Shown piece after piece: positions 26,990-36,714 of a DNA stretch of 64,000 bases. The position numbers and the translations under genes are program-made. This stretch comes from Methylocapsa acidiphila B2. Its GTDB lineage: Bacteria; Pseudomonadota; Alphaproteobacteria; Rhizobiales; Beijerinckiaceae. The notes under the pieces were generated by a model. That model had not been told where the DNA came from, searched no databases, and saw nothing but the letters and a program-made list of their open reading frames with translations. The stretch lies in contig NZ_KE386496.1 of NCBI RefSeq assembly GCF_000427445.1, forward strand, positions 620,001 to 684,000, in the 5' to 3' direction. Numbering within the stretch: the first letter of the stretch is position 1; each line of letters begins with the position of its first letter.

Positions 26990-27018
26990 TCGGCGATTTC
27001 GCTGCGCGAGATCGCCGA
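26990..27018. terminator. Stem-loop after the SRPBCC gene
   Basis: TCGGCGAT / ATCGCCGA, an 8-bp stem, starts about 5 bp beyond the stop codon. No strong T run follows, so termination is only a possibility. Confidence 0.35.
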
Positions 27019-27111
27019 TATAAAACCAAGGTAGACGCCTTCAACGACCCAATGGCTCATTGAAAGGTCGCCTGTTCTGGCAAATAGCCGGCGCTCGAGC
27101 CCTTTCGAGCC

Positions 27112-30100
27112 CTATGCTCTAAAGCTGGCTTTGGCGCGTTGCCACCAGCCGGAGCGTTTTGGACGCGCCGATTCCTCTTGAGTGGGCTGCGGCGGCGCTT
27201 GCGGCTCTAGACGATCGGCCTCCGTCGTTGTGGACTCGGTCAGAGCGCTTGCCTCAGGGGCCGCCGTCGAATTCTGAACGACAGAGGGCTCAGCCGGCGC
27301 GATCGGCGCGGCGTCGAACAGCTCCGGCTCCGACGTTGAAATCGAGACCTGCCCGTCGGGACCTTCGGCGGCCGCCGCATTCCAAGCGCTTGCCTCGATC
27401 GGGGCCGGGGCTTCTGCTTCGCGCGCGGCGCCGCGCGGCGCGCGGGGCGCACGACGTCCTCGCCGCGCCGATTTTTGGGGCGCTGGCTCGGGCGCGGTCT
27501 CGACGCCGCTTTCTTTGGCCTCGAGTTCTGGCTCCGATTCTGCGGCGAGACCTTGCGCGATCTCGGCTTCGGGCGCAGGGGCGAATTCCGCAGGCTCCGC
27601 CTCGCGCGCCCGGCGTCCGCCTCGACGAGGCCGCTGCGGCTCCTCATTTGCAACCGAGGCCGGTTCGACGCCAGCGGTTTCACGCTGCGAAGCAACTTCA
27701 TCCGGCGAATCTAGTTCACGCGGCGAACCAAGTTCGTCCGGCGAAGACAGCTCGAGGGGCGCTGCAAGCTCCGATTCGGCTTCGGCTTCGGCCGCGGGAA
27801 TGGGCGTCTGCAAACCGCCGATTCGGGCGATGGCCTCTAAGGCGTCGTCAGGAGGCTGAGGCGCGTTGGCGGAGATCCAAGTGCCCTCGCGATCGCCCCC
27901 GCGGCCCCGCCTGCGCCTACGCCTACGCCTACGCCGCGCGTCGGCTTCGCTCTCGCCTCCCTGCTGATCGGCTGCCTCGTCCGCGGGCTCGGCGTCGGCG
28001 GACGCGTCGAAACCGTTCGCGGCGGCGCCATTCGCCTCAATCTCCTCGTCGTCCTCGACGAAGAAGATATCCGCCGGCGCTTCGAGCGTCGCGGCCGGCG
28101 CTTCGCCGCGCGGAAAAGCGACGACCTCGCCGCCGCCGACCGCGAGCTCGCCGCGCTCGAGAGCATAATAGGTCGATCCGGTAAGGCTATCGTCCGCGCC
28201 GATGATGATCGCAGCGCCGAAGCGTTTCTCGAGCTCGCGCAAATGAGCGCGCTTCTGGTTCAGAATGTAGAGCGCGACCTCGGTCCGCGTCTTGATGATG
28301 AGATCGTAACTGGCGCTCTTGATCAGAGCGTCTTCGAGCACGCGGAGGATATAAAGGGCGATGGACGAGGTCGACCGGACCATGCCCGCGCCGACGCAAT
28401 GTGGGCACAGCACCGTCGAGCCTTCGAGGACGCCGGTGCGGATGCGCTGGCGCGACATTTCGAGTAGGCCAAAGTGCGAGATCCGCCCGACTTGAATGCG
28501 GGCGCGGTCGTTCTTCAAGGCCTCCTTCAATCGACGCTCGACGGCGCGATTGTTGCGGTTCTCCTCCATGTCGATGAGGTCGAGCACAATGAGGCCGGCG
28601 AGATCGCGCAAGCGCAATTGGCGGGCAATCTCGTCGCAGGCTTCGAGATTGGTCCGCAGCGCCGTGTCTTCGATATTGTGCTCTCTCGTGGAGCGGCCGG
28701 AGTTGACGTCTATGGCGACCAACGCCTCGGTCTGGTTGATGACGATATAGCCGCCGGATTTCAGCGTCACCTGGTTCGAGAACATCGCGTCGAGCTGCGC
28801 CTCCACGCCGGATTTGGCGAAAAGCGGCTGCGCATCGCGATAGGGCTGGACGCTTTTGGCATGGCTCGGCATCAACAGCCGCATGAATTCCTTGGCCTCG
28901 CGATAGCCGTTCTCGCCGGCGACGACGATCTCGTCGATCTCCTTGGTGTAGAGGTCGCGGATGGCCCGCTTGATCAGCGATCCTTCCTCGTAGACGAGGG
29001 TCGGGGCGGTCGAGCGCAAGGTGGTTTCGCGCACGGTCTCCCACATGCGCAGCAAATATTCGAAGTCGCGCTTGACCTCGGCTTTGGAGCGCGCCGCGCC
29101 GGCTGTGCGCAGGATGACCCCCATGCCCTCTGGAACCTCGAGCTCCTGGGCGATGGCCTTCAGCCTTTGGCGATCGGTCGAATCGGTGATCTTGCGCGAA
29201 ATGCCGCCGCCGCGCGCCGTGTTGGGCATCAGCACGGAATAGCGGCCCGCGAGGGACAGATAGGTCGTCAGCGCCGCACCCTTGTTGCCGCGCTCCTCCT
29301 TCACGACCTGCACCAGCAGCACCTGGCGTCGCTTGATGACCTCCTGGATCTTATATTGCTTCCGGTAGCGCTGAGGGCGAACCGGCACTTCCTCCATGGC
29401 GTCGCCGCCGAGCTGCTCGACGTGCTCTTCCTCCTCCTCGACTTCGTCGTCGCCCTCGGGCTCGACGCGGCGGTCGAAGGCGAGGACCTCGCCGAGAGCG
29501 GAGACGGTCTCGGTCGAAGCGCCTTGCCGAGATTCTCCTTCGGGATGATCTTCGTATTGCGGCTGGTCCTCGACCGGACTGAGAGGCGAGGGGTCGAGGC
29601 TTTCGACTGCGGCGCTCCGCTCGGGGACGAGTTCGAAAGCAGGCTCGTCGATTGGTCCGCGCGCGGTCGGCTCCTCCAGCCGGGGGGCGTCCCCAGACTC
29701 GCCTAGAGGCGCGAAATCGCCAGGCTGGTCCGCTTCTTCAGGCGCAGACCCGAGATCGCTGTCCGAAGGCGCGCGTTCGTCGCTGAGCGTCGCGCTCGCG
29801 GCTTGGTCGGCGATCGCCGCCTCGCCTTCGAAAGGTTCGGACAAGGTTTCGTCGTCGCGGCGCTTTTCGGAGCGGCGGCCATTGCGGTCACCTCGACGGA
29901 ATCGCCTGCTGCGCCTCGGCGAGCGGGACTCTTCTTCATCCTCATCGCGCTGGGCGCGGGCGTCCTCGTCGATCAGAGCCTGACGGTCGACGACCGGAAT
30001 CTGATAATAGTCCGGATGGATTTCCGAAAAAGCGAGAAAGCCGTGCCGGTTGCCGCCGTAATCGACGAAGGCGGCTTGCAGCGAGGGTTCGACGCGGGTG

Positions 30101-30240
30101 ACCTTCGCGAGATAAATATTGCCACGAAGCTGTTTCTTGCTCGCGGACTCGAAATCAAACTCCTCAACTCGATTGCCGCGGAGAACGACCACCCGGGTTT
30201 CCTCCGGATGGGACGCATCGATGAGCATTTTGTTGGCCAT
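27112..30240 (-). CDS. rne: Ribonuclease E
   Basis: RNase E/G family endoribonuclease, 1042 aa, the main mRNA-decay and rRNA/tRNA-processing enzyme and probable degradosome scaffold. The N-terminal S1 domain reads RGNIYLAKVTRVEPSLQAAFVDYGG and is split by a long acidic insertion (about residues 85-300). The catalytic Mg-binding segment is ALVAIDVNSGRST...IVLDLIDM, and the Zn-link is TVLCPHCVGAG. The C-terminal third is low-complexity, with Arg-rich blocks (ARRRRRRRRRRGRGG) and repeated SPDELGSPRELDSPDEV, as expected for an RNA/partner-binding arm. The ATG at 30240 (MANKMLIDASHPEE) with AAGAG upstream is preferred over an open frame reaching 30333. Confidence 0.94.
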   Translation of the reverse strand: MANKMLIDASHPEETRVVVLRGNRVEEFDFESASKKQLRGNIYLAKVTRVEPSLQAAFVDYGGNRHGFLAFSEIHPDYYQIPVVDRQALIDEDARAQRDEDEEESRSPRRSRRFRRGDRNGRRSEKRRDDETLSEPFEGEAAIADQAASATLSDERAPSDSDLGSAPEEADQPGDFAPLGESGDAPRLEEPTARGPIDEPAFELVPERSAAVESLDPSPLSPVEDQPQYEDHPEGESRQGASTETVSALGEVLAFDRRVEPEGDDEVEEEEEHVEQLGGDAMEEVPVRPQRYRKQYKIQEVIKRRQVLLVQVVKEERGNKGAALTTYLSLAGRYSVLMPNTARGGGISRKITDSTDRQRLKAIAQELEVPEGMGVILRTAGAARSKAEVKRDFEYLLRMWETVRETTLRSTAPTLVYEEGSLIKRAIRDLYTKEIDEIVVAGENGYREAKEFMRLLMPSHAKSVQPYRDAQPLFAKSGVEAQLDAMFSNQVTLKSGGYIVINQTEALVAIDVNSGRSTREHNIEDTALRTNLEACDEIARQLRLRDLAGLIVLDLIDMEENRNNRAVERRLKEALKNDRARIQVGRISHFGLLEMSRQRIRTGVLEGSTVLCPHCVGAGMVRSTSSIALYILRVLEDALIKSASYDLIIKTRTEVALYILNQKRAHLRELEKRFGAAIIIGADDSLTGSTYYALERGELAVGGGEVVAFPRGEAPAATLEAPADIFFVEDDEEIEANGAAANGFDASADAEPADEAADQQGGESEADARRRRRRRRRRGRGGDREGTWISANAPQPPDDALEAIARIGGLQTPIPAAEAEAESELAAPLELSSPDELGSPRELDSPDEVASQRETAGVEPASVANEEPQRPRRGGRRAREAEPAEFAPAPEAEIAQGLAAESEPELEAKESGVETAPEPAPQKSARRGRRAPRAPRGAAREAEAPAPIEASAWNAAAAEGPDGQVSISTSEPELFDAAPIAPAEPSVVQNSTAAPEASALTESTTTEADRLEPQAPPQPTQEESARPKRSGWWQRAKASFRA

Positions 30241-31148
30241 GTGAAACTCTTTTGGGCCCGACGGGCGCGGCGCCGCTGCCGCCAGCGGAAGTCTGCGCAT
30301 GAGACTCGAAGGCGGGGCGCCGCCGACGCACAAGCGCGTCGAGCGGTGGATGGATGGGAAGTGAGGGAAAACGCGGCGCGCTCTGATTTGGCCCGAGAAG
30401 GGACGGCGCGGGAACGATGGCTAAGTCGCGACGAACTCTGTCCGCCGAGTCGTAGCCCTCGTCAAAGGTCTTGGCATTAAAGGGCTTGGCCCTAAATGAC
30501 TTGGCCCCGAGGGACCTGGACGCTGAACGCTTTGAACCGAGAAAGCCGGACGCGGAAGCGTCCGAAAAACTCACATATGCGCTGTGCATAAATCTGGTTA
30601 GATGACTCGCTGCGAGGCAGCCCATATCTTCTTTACCTAGTCGACAATGACTCCCCGTATGGGAGCCATCGGTGGTTTGCGTCGGCTCGTCGTCGCCTCA
30701 GCGCGAAACCGCCTGCTCTGAACGTCGGCCCTATGATCGCGCGATCCGAGAACGAGATTTCCGGGCGCAATCATTTAAGGCGCGAATTGCCGATAAATCT
30801 AGCGACGACTTCAAAAAAGCAGCCGCGCCTCCGAAATCACGATTCGAAGCTCGTAAATCTCTCAGCTCTAAAAACAATCCTCATATATCAATTTCTTTAG
30901 CAGTTTGGCAAGTTTTTTACTCAGCTGCGGCTCGGCTGCTTCGGGGCGTTCAGCCGCGTTGTGATGGTTATACGGCGTTAACCTCATTGATTCTATGACA
31001 TGGCGGATATTCTGAAAAAGTCGATCGACTTTTTTTATGAGTTGCGTCAACCCATTGAAATTCAGGGCGTCCTTTTCCTAGGAGGCTCGGCGGCCATAGA
31101 CGATCGCGAAGCGGGTGGCGCGGAGGGAGACGGATCGGGGCGGTGCGC
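30241..31148. other. Long divergent rne-amiC intergenic region
   Basis: About 900 bp without a convincing gene. On the rne side lie four degenerate 15-nt units (30464-30523) and a hairpin CTCCC/GGGAG near 30649-30668. The part from about 30770 to 31010 is AT-richer than its surroundings and could hold promoters for both directions. A long rne 5' leader, the usual site of RNase E autoregulation in other bacteria, would fit, but this is inference. Confidence 0.5.
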
Positions 31149-32573
31149 ATGCCGAAAAAAAACTGGCGCATTTGCGAGGGGCTAGGCCGGGCGATCGGCG
31201 TGGGAGCCATTTGCTCCATAGCAGCATGGCTCGCTGTGATTCATCCTTTGCGCGCCGAGCCGCAAGAGGGGGCGAACGCCGCTGCCGCGCCTGCGTCTGC
31301 AGAGCCCGGCGCTCGCGCGGTCGCCTCCGCAGCGCGGTTGGAGCAGGGCGGCGGCAAGGCCAAGCTCATCTTCACCCTCTCGGCCCCAGTCTCTGCAACG
31401 GCCTTCGTTCTCTCCCATCCCGCGCGAGTCATCGTCGATCTTCCCCAGATCGATTTCGCGCTCGATCCGCAAATAGGCAAGCCGGCCGCGGCGGGCCGGC
31501 GTCGCCACAGGCGCGGCGGGTCCGCGGAACTCGTCGCGTCTTTCCGCTTCGGGCAACTGGGCCAGGGCAAATCGCGCGTCGTCGTCGATCTCGGCGGTCC
31601 GACGCGGGTCGTGAAAGCTGTCTGCGAGGAGAGCGGCGGCGAGCAGCGCCTTGTCATCGAGCTCGCTCGGACGTCTCGGCAGAATTTTCGAACTGCGGTT
31701 CAAGAGGCGCGCGCCGCTCTTGCAGGGCAATCGAGCAGCGTGGCGCCGCATAAGGTCGAGGCGCCGCAAAAGATCGAGGCCGCCGGAAAGCAGATCGTCG
31801 TCATTGATCCCGGCCATGGCGGCATCGACAGCGGCGCCATGGTCAAAGGCCTCGTTGAAAAAACGCTCGTCTTCGAATTTGCCAAGGCGGTTCAGGCCAA
31901 GCTCGAGGCCGATGGGCGCTTCGCTGTCGTCCTGACGCGCCAGGACGACAGTTTCGTGCCGCTGTCGGCGCGGGTTCGGATGGCTCGGGAAGGCAATGCG
32001 GCGCTTTTCGTTTCCATTCACGCCGACACTTTGTCCGACGCTTCGGACGTTTCCGGCGCGACGGTCTATACAGCGTCGGACCGCGCCTCCGACGCCGAGG
32101 CCGCGCGTGTCGCGGAAAAGGAGAATCAGTCGGACGCCGTCGCCGGACTCGAGGGCGCGGAGGATTCTGGAGACGTTTCCGACATTTTATTCGACCTGAC
32201 GCGGCGCGAGACCCGCGCCTATAGTCATGTCTTTGCGCGCACGCTGGTCAATTATTGGAAAGTCGCGGCCAGGCTCAACAAGAATCCGCAGCGATCGGCC
32301 GGCTTCCGGGTCTTGAAGGCGCCCGACGTTCCTTCGGTCCTGCTGGAGCTCGGTTATCTTTCCAATGAAAAGGATCACCTTGCCCTGAACTCGCCGGAAT
32401 GGCGCGAGCAGGCGTCGAGCCGCGTCGTCGAGGCGATCGAGGCGTTTTTTTCGGAGCGGGGAGTCGCCGCGCCGCCGCGCACGAGCGCGCCTTCGGATCG
32501 TGACGATGGGGATTCCGCCGCGACGGCGTCGATCCCGCCGCCAGCAGTCGATATGGCGCATAAGGCCCGTTGA
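31149..32573 (+). CDS. amiC: N-acetylmuramoyl-L-alanine amidase
   Basis: A 474-aa periplasmic amidase that cuts peptidoglycan stem peptides from MurNAc during cell separation. Signal segment about residues 15-35; then an AMIN domain (AKLIFTLSAPVSATAFVLSHPARVIVDLPQ) that targets septal wall; then Amidase_3 with the zinc ligands in VVIDPGHGGIDSGA (His), LVEKTLVFEFA (Glu region), FVSIHADTLSD (His) and the catalytic Glu in LLELGYLSN. The ATG at 31149 is used; a GTG two codons upstream is equally possible. rne-amiC-mrcA-prfB is a recurrent order in Hyphomicrobiales. Confidence 0.92.
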   Translation: MPKKNWRICEGLGRAIGVGAICSIAAWLAVIHPLRAEPQEGANAAAAPASAEPGARAVASAARLEQGGGKAKLIFTLSAPVSATAFVLSHPARVIVDLPQIDFALDPQIGKPAAAGRRRHRRGGSAELVASFRFGQLGQGKSRVVVDLGGPTRVVKAVCEESGGEQRLVIELARTSRQNFRTAVQEARAALAGQSSSVAPHKVEAPQKIEAAGKQIVVIDPGHGGIDSGAMVKGLVEKTLVFEFAKAVQAKLEADGRFAVVLTRQDDSFVPLSARVRMAREGNAALFVSIHADTLSDASDVSGATVYTASDRASDAEAARVAEKENQSDAVAGLEGAEDSGDVSDILFDLTRRETRAYSHVFARTLVNYWKVAARLNKNPQRSAGFRVLKAPDVPSVLLELGYLSNEKDHLALNSPEWREQASSRVVEAIEAFFSERGVAAPPRTSAPSDRDDGDSAATASIPPPAVDMAHKAR

Positions 32574-32964
32574 ATTAAGGTGAATTCGGATCGGAGCGCC
32601 GTCTCAGAAAACCACGAGCGCTACCGATTGTTTCCAGCAAAGGCGGTAGGCCAATTGCGGTTTTCAGCTTGCAGCTTGTCAGCGGCCGACGGCTGAATAT
32701 GGCGGCGAAGGATACGCGGCCCAATTATAAACACAAAAACGCCGCAGGGGTGTTGCACCAACTCTTGAACGGGTCTCCGGATGGAATTGGGGCGGTCCGC
32801 GCCGGGCGAGGGGCGGGCGCGCCGGCGATGTGAGCCGGGGGCTTTGAAGCGCTTGGGGGCTTGACCATATTCGGCTTTGCGATCCCAGGATCGAACGGGG
32901 TGGTGCGGATGATTTTCCGGCGGCCGCGAGGCGCACCCCGAAATTTCCACAGAGGCCTATTCGC
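32574..32964. other. amiC-mrcA intergenic region
   Basis: About 390 bp; I see no gene, no clear terminator and no repeat. It may hold the mrcA promoter. Confidence 0.4.
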
Positions 32965-35376
32965 ATGCGGCTGATCGCCAGATTTTTCGGATTTATTTTC
33001 ACGACCGGCGCGATTCTTTTCATCGTCGCGATTTCCGCCGCCGGCCTGGTGGTGTGGAAATATCAGCAAGACCTGCCGGATTACACCCAGCTCAAGGATT
33101 ACGAGCCGCGGGTGATGACGCGCGTTCACGCCGGCGACGGATCGCTTCTGGCCGAATATGCGCGTGAGCGCCGGCTCTATTTGCCGAGCCCCGCCATCCC
33201 CGACCTGGTCAAGCACGCCTTTATTTCCGCCGAGGACAAGAATTTCTACACACATGCCGGAATCGATCCCGAGGGCATTTTGCGGAATCTCTTGATCTTG
33301 GTGCAAGGCGGCCGCCGCATCCAAGGCGCCTCGACGATCACCCAGCAGGTCGCCAAGAACTTCCTCTTGACCAATGAGCGCACGCTCGATCGCAAGATTC
33401 GCGAGATCCTGCTCTCGTTCCGAATCGAGGGCGCCTATTCCAAGGAGAGGATCCTCGAGCTCTACCTGAATGAGATCTATCTCGGGCTCGGCAATTACGG
33501 CGTGGCTGCCGCCGCCTTGAACTATTACGGCAAGTCGGTCCACGAGCTCACGATCGCCCAAGCCGCCTATCTGGCCGCTTTGCCGAAGGCGCCTAATAAT
33601 TATCATCCCTTCCTGAAGCGCGAGCGCGCGATCGAGCGGCGCAACTGGGTGATCGACCGCATGGTCGAGAACGGTTATGTCGCGCGCCAAGACGGCGAAA
33701 AGGCCAAGTCGGAGTCGCTCGGCGTCAATCCTCGCGTCCTTTCGCCCAATTCGCTAGCCGCCGGCTTCTTCGCCGAAGAGGTCCGTCGTGAGCTCGGCGA
33801 CCGCTATGGCGAGAAGAAGCTCTATGAGGGCGGGCTTTCGGTTCGCACGACCCTCGATCCGAAAATGCAGCTGATGGCGCGGCGCGCCCTGGTCGACGGC
33901 CTTGTGCGTTATGACGAGGCGCATGGCTTCCGCGGCCCGATGCGCCATATAGACGTCAGCCAGGATTGGGGCCTCCCGCTCGCCGATGTTCCAGCGCTCG
34001 GCGACGTATCGCCCTGGCGGCTGGCGGTCGTGCTCGACGCGTCGGACGCAAATGCGCGCGTCGGCCTGCAGCCGCGCCGCGAGAAATCCGGCGAGGTCGA
34101 GCGCGAGCGCGAAACTGGCGCGCTCACCAGCGTCGGCCTACGCTGGAGCCGCGGCTCAGACTCCCGCTCGGGCCTGGTGGCGGGCGACGTGGTCTATGTG
34201 GAGGCGCTGGAGGGCAAGCCCGGCCAATACAGGCTGCGCCAAATCCCCGAGGTCAGCGGCGCGATCGTCGCGATGGATCCCTATACAGGCCGCGTCTTCG
34301 CCATGGTCGGCGGGTTTTCCTTCGACCAGTCCGAATTCAACCGCGCGATCCAGGCGCAGCGCCAGCCGGGCTCCTCGTTCAAGCCCATCGTCTATGCGAC
34401 GGCGCTCGACAATGGCTACACGCCATCCTCCATCATACTCGACGCGCCGATCGAGATCGACCAAGGCCCCGGCCTCGGCGTCTGGCGGCCGGAGAATTTC
34501 GAGGGCAAGTCCGGCGGGCCGCACACCTTGCGCTATGGCGTCGAGCATTCGATCAACCAGATGACGGTCCGTCTCGCCCGCGACGTCGGCATGCCGCTCA
34601 TCGCCGAATACGCCAAGCGCTTCGGAATCTATGACGATCTGCCGCCCTTCCTCGCCATGTCGCTCGGCTCCGGCGAGACCACTCTGCTGCGCATGACGAC
34701 GGCCTATTCCATGCTGGCCAATGGCGGCAAGAAGATCAAATCGACCCTGATCGACCGCATCCAGGATCGCTGGGGGCATACGATCTACCGCCATGACGAG
34801 CGCGTCTGCGAGGGCTGCGACGCGCCCAAATGGGCGGATCAGCCGGAGCCCAAGCTCATCGACAAGCGCGAGCAGGTGCTCGACCCGCTCACCGCCTATC
34901 AGATCACCTCGATCATGGAAGGCGTGATCCAGCGCGGCACCGGCCAGTCGATCAAGGAGGTCGGCAAGCATCTCGCCGGGAAGACCGGCACCACCAACGA
35001 GGCCAAGGACCTTTGGTTCGTAGGCTTCTCGCCCGATCTCGCGGTCGGCGTCTTCATGGGCTATGACCAGCCGCGCTCGCTCGGCGATTCGGCGCAGGCC
35101 GCCCATTACACCGCGCCGATCTTCCGCGACTTCATGAAGATGGCGCTGAAGGACAAGCCCGACGCGCCGTTCCGCGTGCCGCCGGGAATCAAGCTGATCT
35201 CGGTCGACGTCAAATCCGGGCAGCGCTCGAACGGTCCGGGCTCGATCCTCGAAGCTTTCAAGCCCGGTACGGCTCCGCCCGACGGCTATTCGAGCGGCGA
35301 TTTCTCGCCGCGCGCCCAAGCGGTCAACCCGGACGCGGATCGGCTGGTGGGAACGGGGACCGGCGGGTTGTATTAG
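32965..35376 (+). CDS. mrcA: Penicillin-binding protein 1A
   Basis: Bifunctional peptidoglycan synthase, 803 aa, anchored by one N-terminal helix (about 10-30). The glycosyltransferase (family 51) motifs are visible: ISAEDKNFYTHAGID with the catalytic Glu (about residue 88), then RRIQGASTITQQVAKNFLL and RKIREILLSFRIE. The transpeptidase motifs are SxxK in PGSSFKPIVYA (about 470), SxN in VEHSINQMT, and KTG in LAGKTGTTNEAKDLWFVG (about 672). An OB-like insert sits between the domains. It synthesises and cross-links the septal and lateral wall. It follows amiC, the hydrolase acting on the same polymer. Confidence 0.95.
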   Translation: MRLIARFFGFIFTTGAILFIVAISAAGLVVWKYQQDLPDYTQLKDYEPRVMTRVHAGDGSLLAEYARERRLYLPSPAIPDLVKHAFISAEDKNFYTHAGIDPEGILRNLLILVQGGRRIQGASTITQQVAKNFLLTNERTLDRKIREILLSFRIEGAYSKERILELYLNEIYLGLGNYGVAAAALNYYGKSVHELTIAQAAYLAALPKAPNNYHPFLKRERAIERRNWVIDRMVENGYVARQDGEKAKSESLGVNPRVLSPNSLAAGFFAEEVRRELGDRYGEKKLYEGGLSVRTTLDPKMQLMARRALVDGLVRYDEAHGFRGPMRHIDVSQDWGLPLADVPALGDVSPWRLAVVLDASDANARVGLQPRREKSGEVERERETGALTSVGLRWSRGSDSRSGLVAGDVVYVEALEGKPGQYRLRQIPEVSGAIVAMDPYTGRVFAMVGGFSFDQSEFNRAIQAQRQPGSSFKPIVYATALDNGYTPSSIILDAPIEIDQGPGLGVWRPENFEGKSGGPHTLRYGVEHSINQMTVRLARDVGMPLIAEYAKRFGIYDDLPPFLAMSLGSGETTLLRMTTAYSMLANGGKKIKSTLIDRIQDRWGHTIYRHDERVCEGCDAPKWADQPEPKLIDKREQVLDPLTAYQITSIMEGVIQRGTGQSIKEVGKHLAGKTGTTNEAKDLWFVGFSPDLAVGVFMGYDQPRSLGDSAQAAHYTAPIFRDFMKMALKDKPDAPFRVPPGIKLISVDVKSGQRSNGPGSILEAFKPGTAPPDGYSSGDFSPRAQAVNPDADRLVGTGTGGLY

Positions 35377-35658
35377 GTGCGGGGCCGATTAACTCGGTAG
35401 CTTCGGTGAAACGGACCCGCCGGGTGAATCGAGCGCGTTCTGAGGCTCGATTTCGACCCTTGGTTGACGCTCCAATTTCGCGGTTCGATCGTGACCTCCG
35501 ATGCCGATTTGCTCGCTTGCCGGGAACTCGACGATGCGCTCGGATTTTCGGATTTGACAGGAGCGAAGCGGCCCGATATCCGCGCCATAATTGTCCATCC
35601 GCCCCTGGCCAACGGTGTTAGAATCATAGGTGTGCGCTGTTGCATCGCGGAGAAAGCT

Positions 35659-36462
35659 TTGAAGCTTCGGGTCGGCTACGAGATAACCTATGATTTTCCC
35701 CAGCCGACGCCGCTGATCGGCATGCTGAATATCCATTATACCCGTGTCGCCGATCTTGCCGCGCCCGATCATATCAGGACGACGCCCTCGGTTCCGATCT
35801 CCGGCTACCGCGATCTCTATGGCAACTGGTGCAGCCGCATTCTGGCGCCGGGCGGCCGGATGACGCTTTCGACCGACGCCCTCGTCTCGGACAGCGGGCA
35901 GGCCGACGCCCTTGCCCCCGACGCGGCGCAGACCCCTGTGGAGGCGCTGCCTGAGGAGGCGATCGTGTTCCTGTTGCCGAGCCGCTTCTGCGACAGCGAC
36001 CGGCTGCAGGATCTCGCCTGGAGCCTGTTCAGCCAGACCCGCCCCGGCTGGGCGCGGGTGCAAGCGATCTGCGACTTCGCCCACAATCACATCGCCTTCG
36101 GCTATGATTTCGCCAGCGTAACGCGCACCGCCTCGGAGGCTTACGAGGAAGGCAAAGGCGTCTGCCGCGATTATGCCCATCTTGCCGTCGCGTTGTGCCG
36201 CGCGCTGAACATTCCGGCGCGCTACTGCACCGGGTATCTCGGCGATGTCGGCACGCCGCCGCCCTGGCCGCCGGGCGATTTCGCCGCCTGGTTCGAGGCC
36301 TGGCTCGGCGGCCAGTGGCACATTTTCGACGCGCGCAATAATACGCCGCGCATCGGCCGGGTTCTGATCGCCCGCGGCCGCGACGCCGCCGACGTGCCGA
36401 TCGCCACAACCTTCGGCCCCAACACGCTGGTCGGCTTCAAAGTGTGGACGGACGAGGTCTGA
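35659..36462 (+). CDS. Transglutaminase-like family protein
   Basis: A 267-aa protein of the bacterial transglutaminase-like (cysteine protease-type) family. The TTG at 35659 is chosen because GGAG lies 5-6 nt before it and the protein then begins LKLRVGYEITYDFPQPTPLI, the usual N-terminus of the family; an open frame runs further upstream to 35464. The catalytic triad is visible as Cys in GKGVCRDYAHLAVALCR, His in QWHIFDARNN and Asp just after. The function is unknown; proteins of this group may act as peptidases or amidases. It interrupts the usual mrcA-prfB adjacency. Confidence 0.82.
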   Translation: MKLRVGYEITYDFPQPTPLIGMLNIHYTRVADLAAPDHIRTTPSVPISGYRDLYGNWCSRILAPGGRMTLSTDALVSDSGQADALAPDAAQTPVEALPEEAIVFLLPSRFCDSDRLQDLAWSLFSQTRPGWARVQAICDFAHNHIAFGYDFASVTRTASEAYEEGKGVCRDYAHLAVALCRALNIPARYCTGYLGDVGTPPPWPPGDFAAWFEAWLGGQWHIFDARNNTPRIGRVLIARGRDAADVPIATTFGPNTLVGFKVWTDEV

Positions 36463-36714
36463 TCCGCTCGGAGCCGAGGCGCCGCCGCGCTCATGGACCG
36501 CCCGATTGATAGGACGCGGCACGTAATATATCGATCGGTGGATTGAGCTTTTCGATGATCTCGGCGCGTCTCATGACGCAAGTCTCGCGAAGACTGCACA
36601 AGCAAGCCGCGGACCCCCGCCCATTTACATCCCTCGATGGCACCCCTATGTTCCGGCCAGAGCGACGCTCCCGTCGTCTTCCCGAAAAATCCACTCTGAA
36701 AGCTTTGCAAAACA

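Noticed and set aside
28474-29706. A 410-aa plus-strand open frame
   Set aside because: It is antisense to the catalytic part of RNase E, with no motif of its own.
30672-30998. A 108-aa plus-strand frame in the rne-amiC gap
   Set aside because: No ribosome site, no domain, and composition changes along its length; probably chance.
35389-36522. A 377-aa minus-strand open frame
   Set aside because: It covers the transglutaminase-like gene in reverse, lacks motifs, and has shadow composition.
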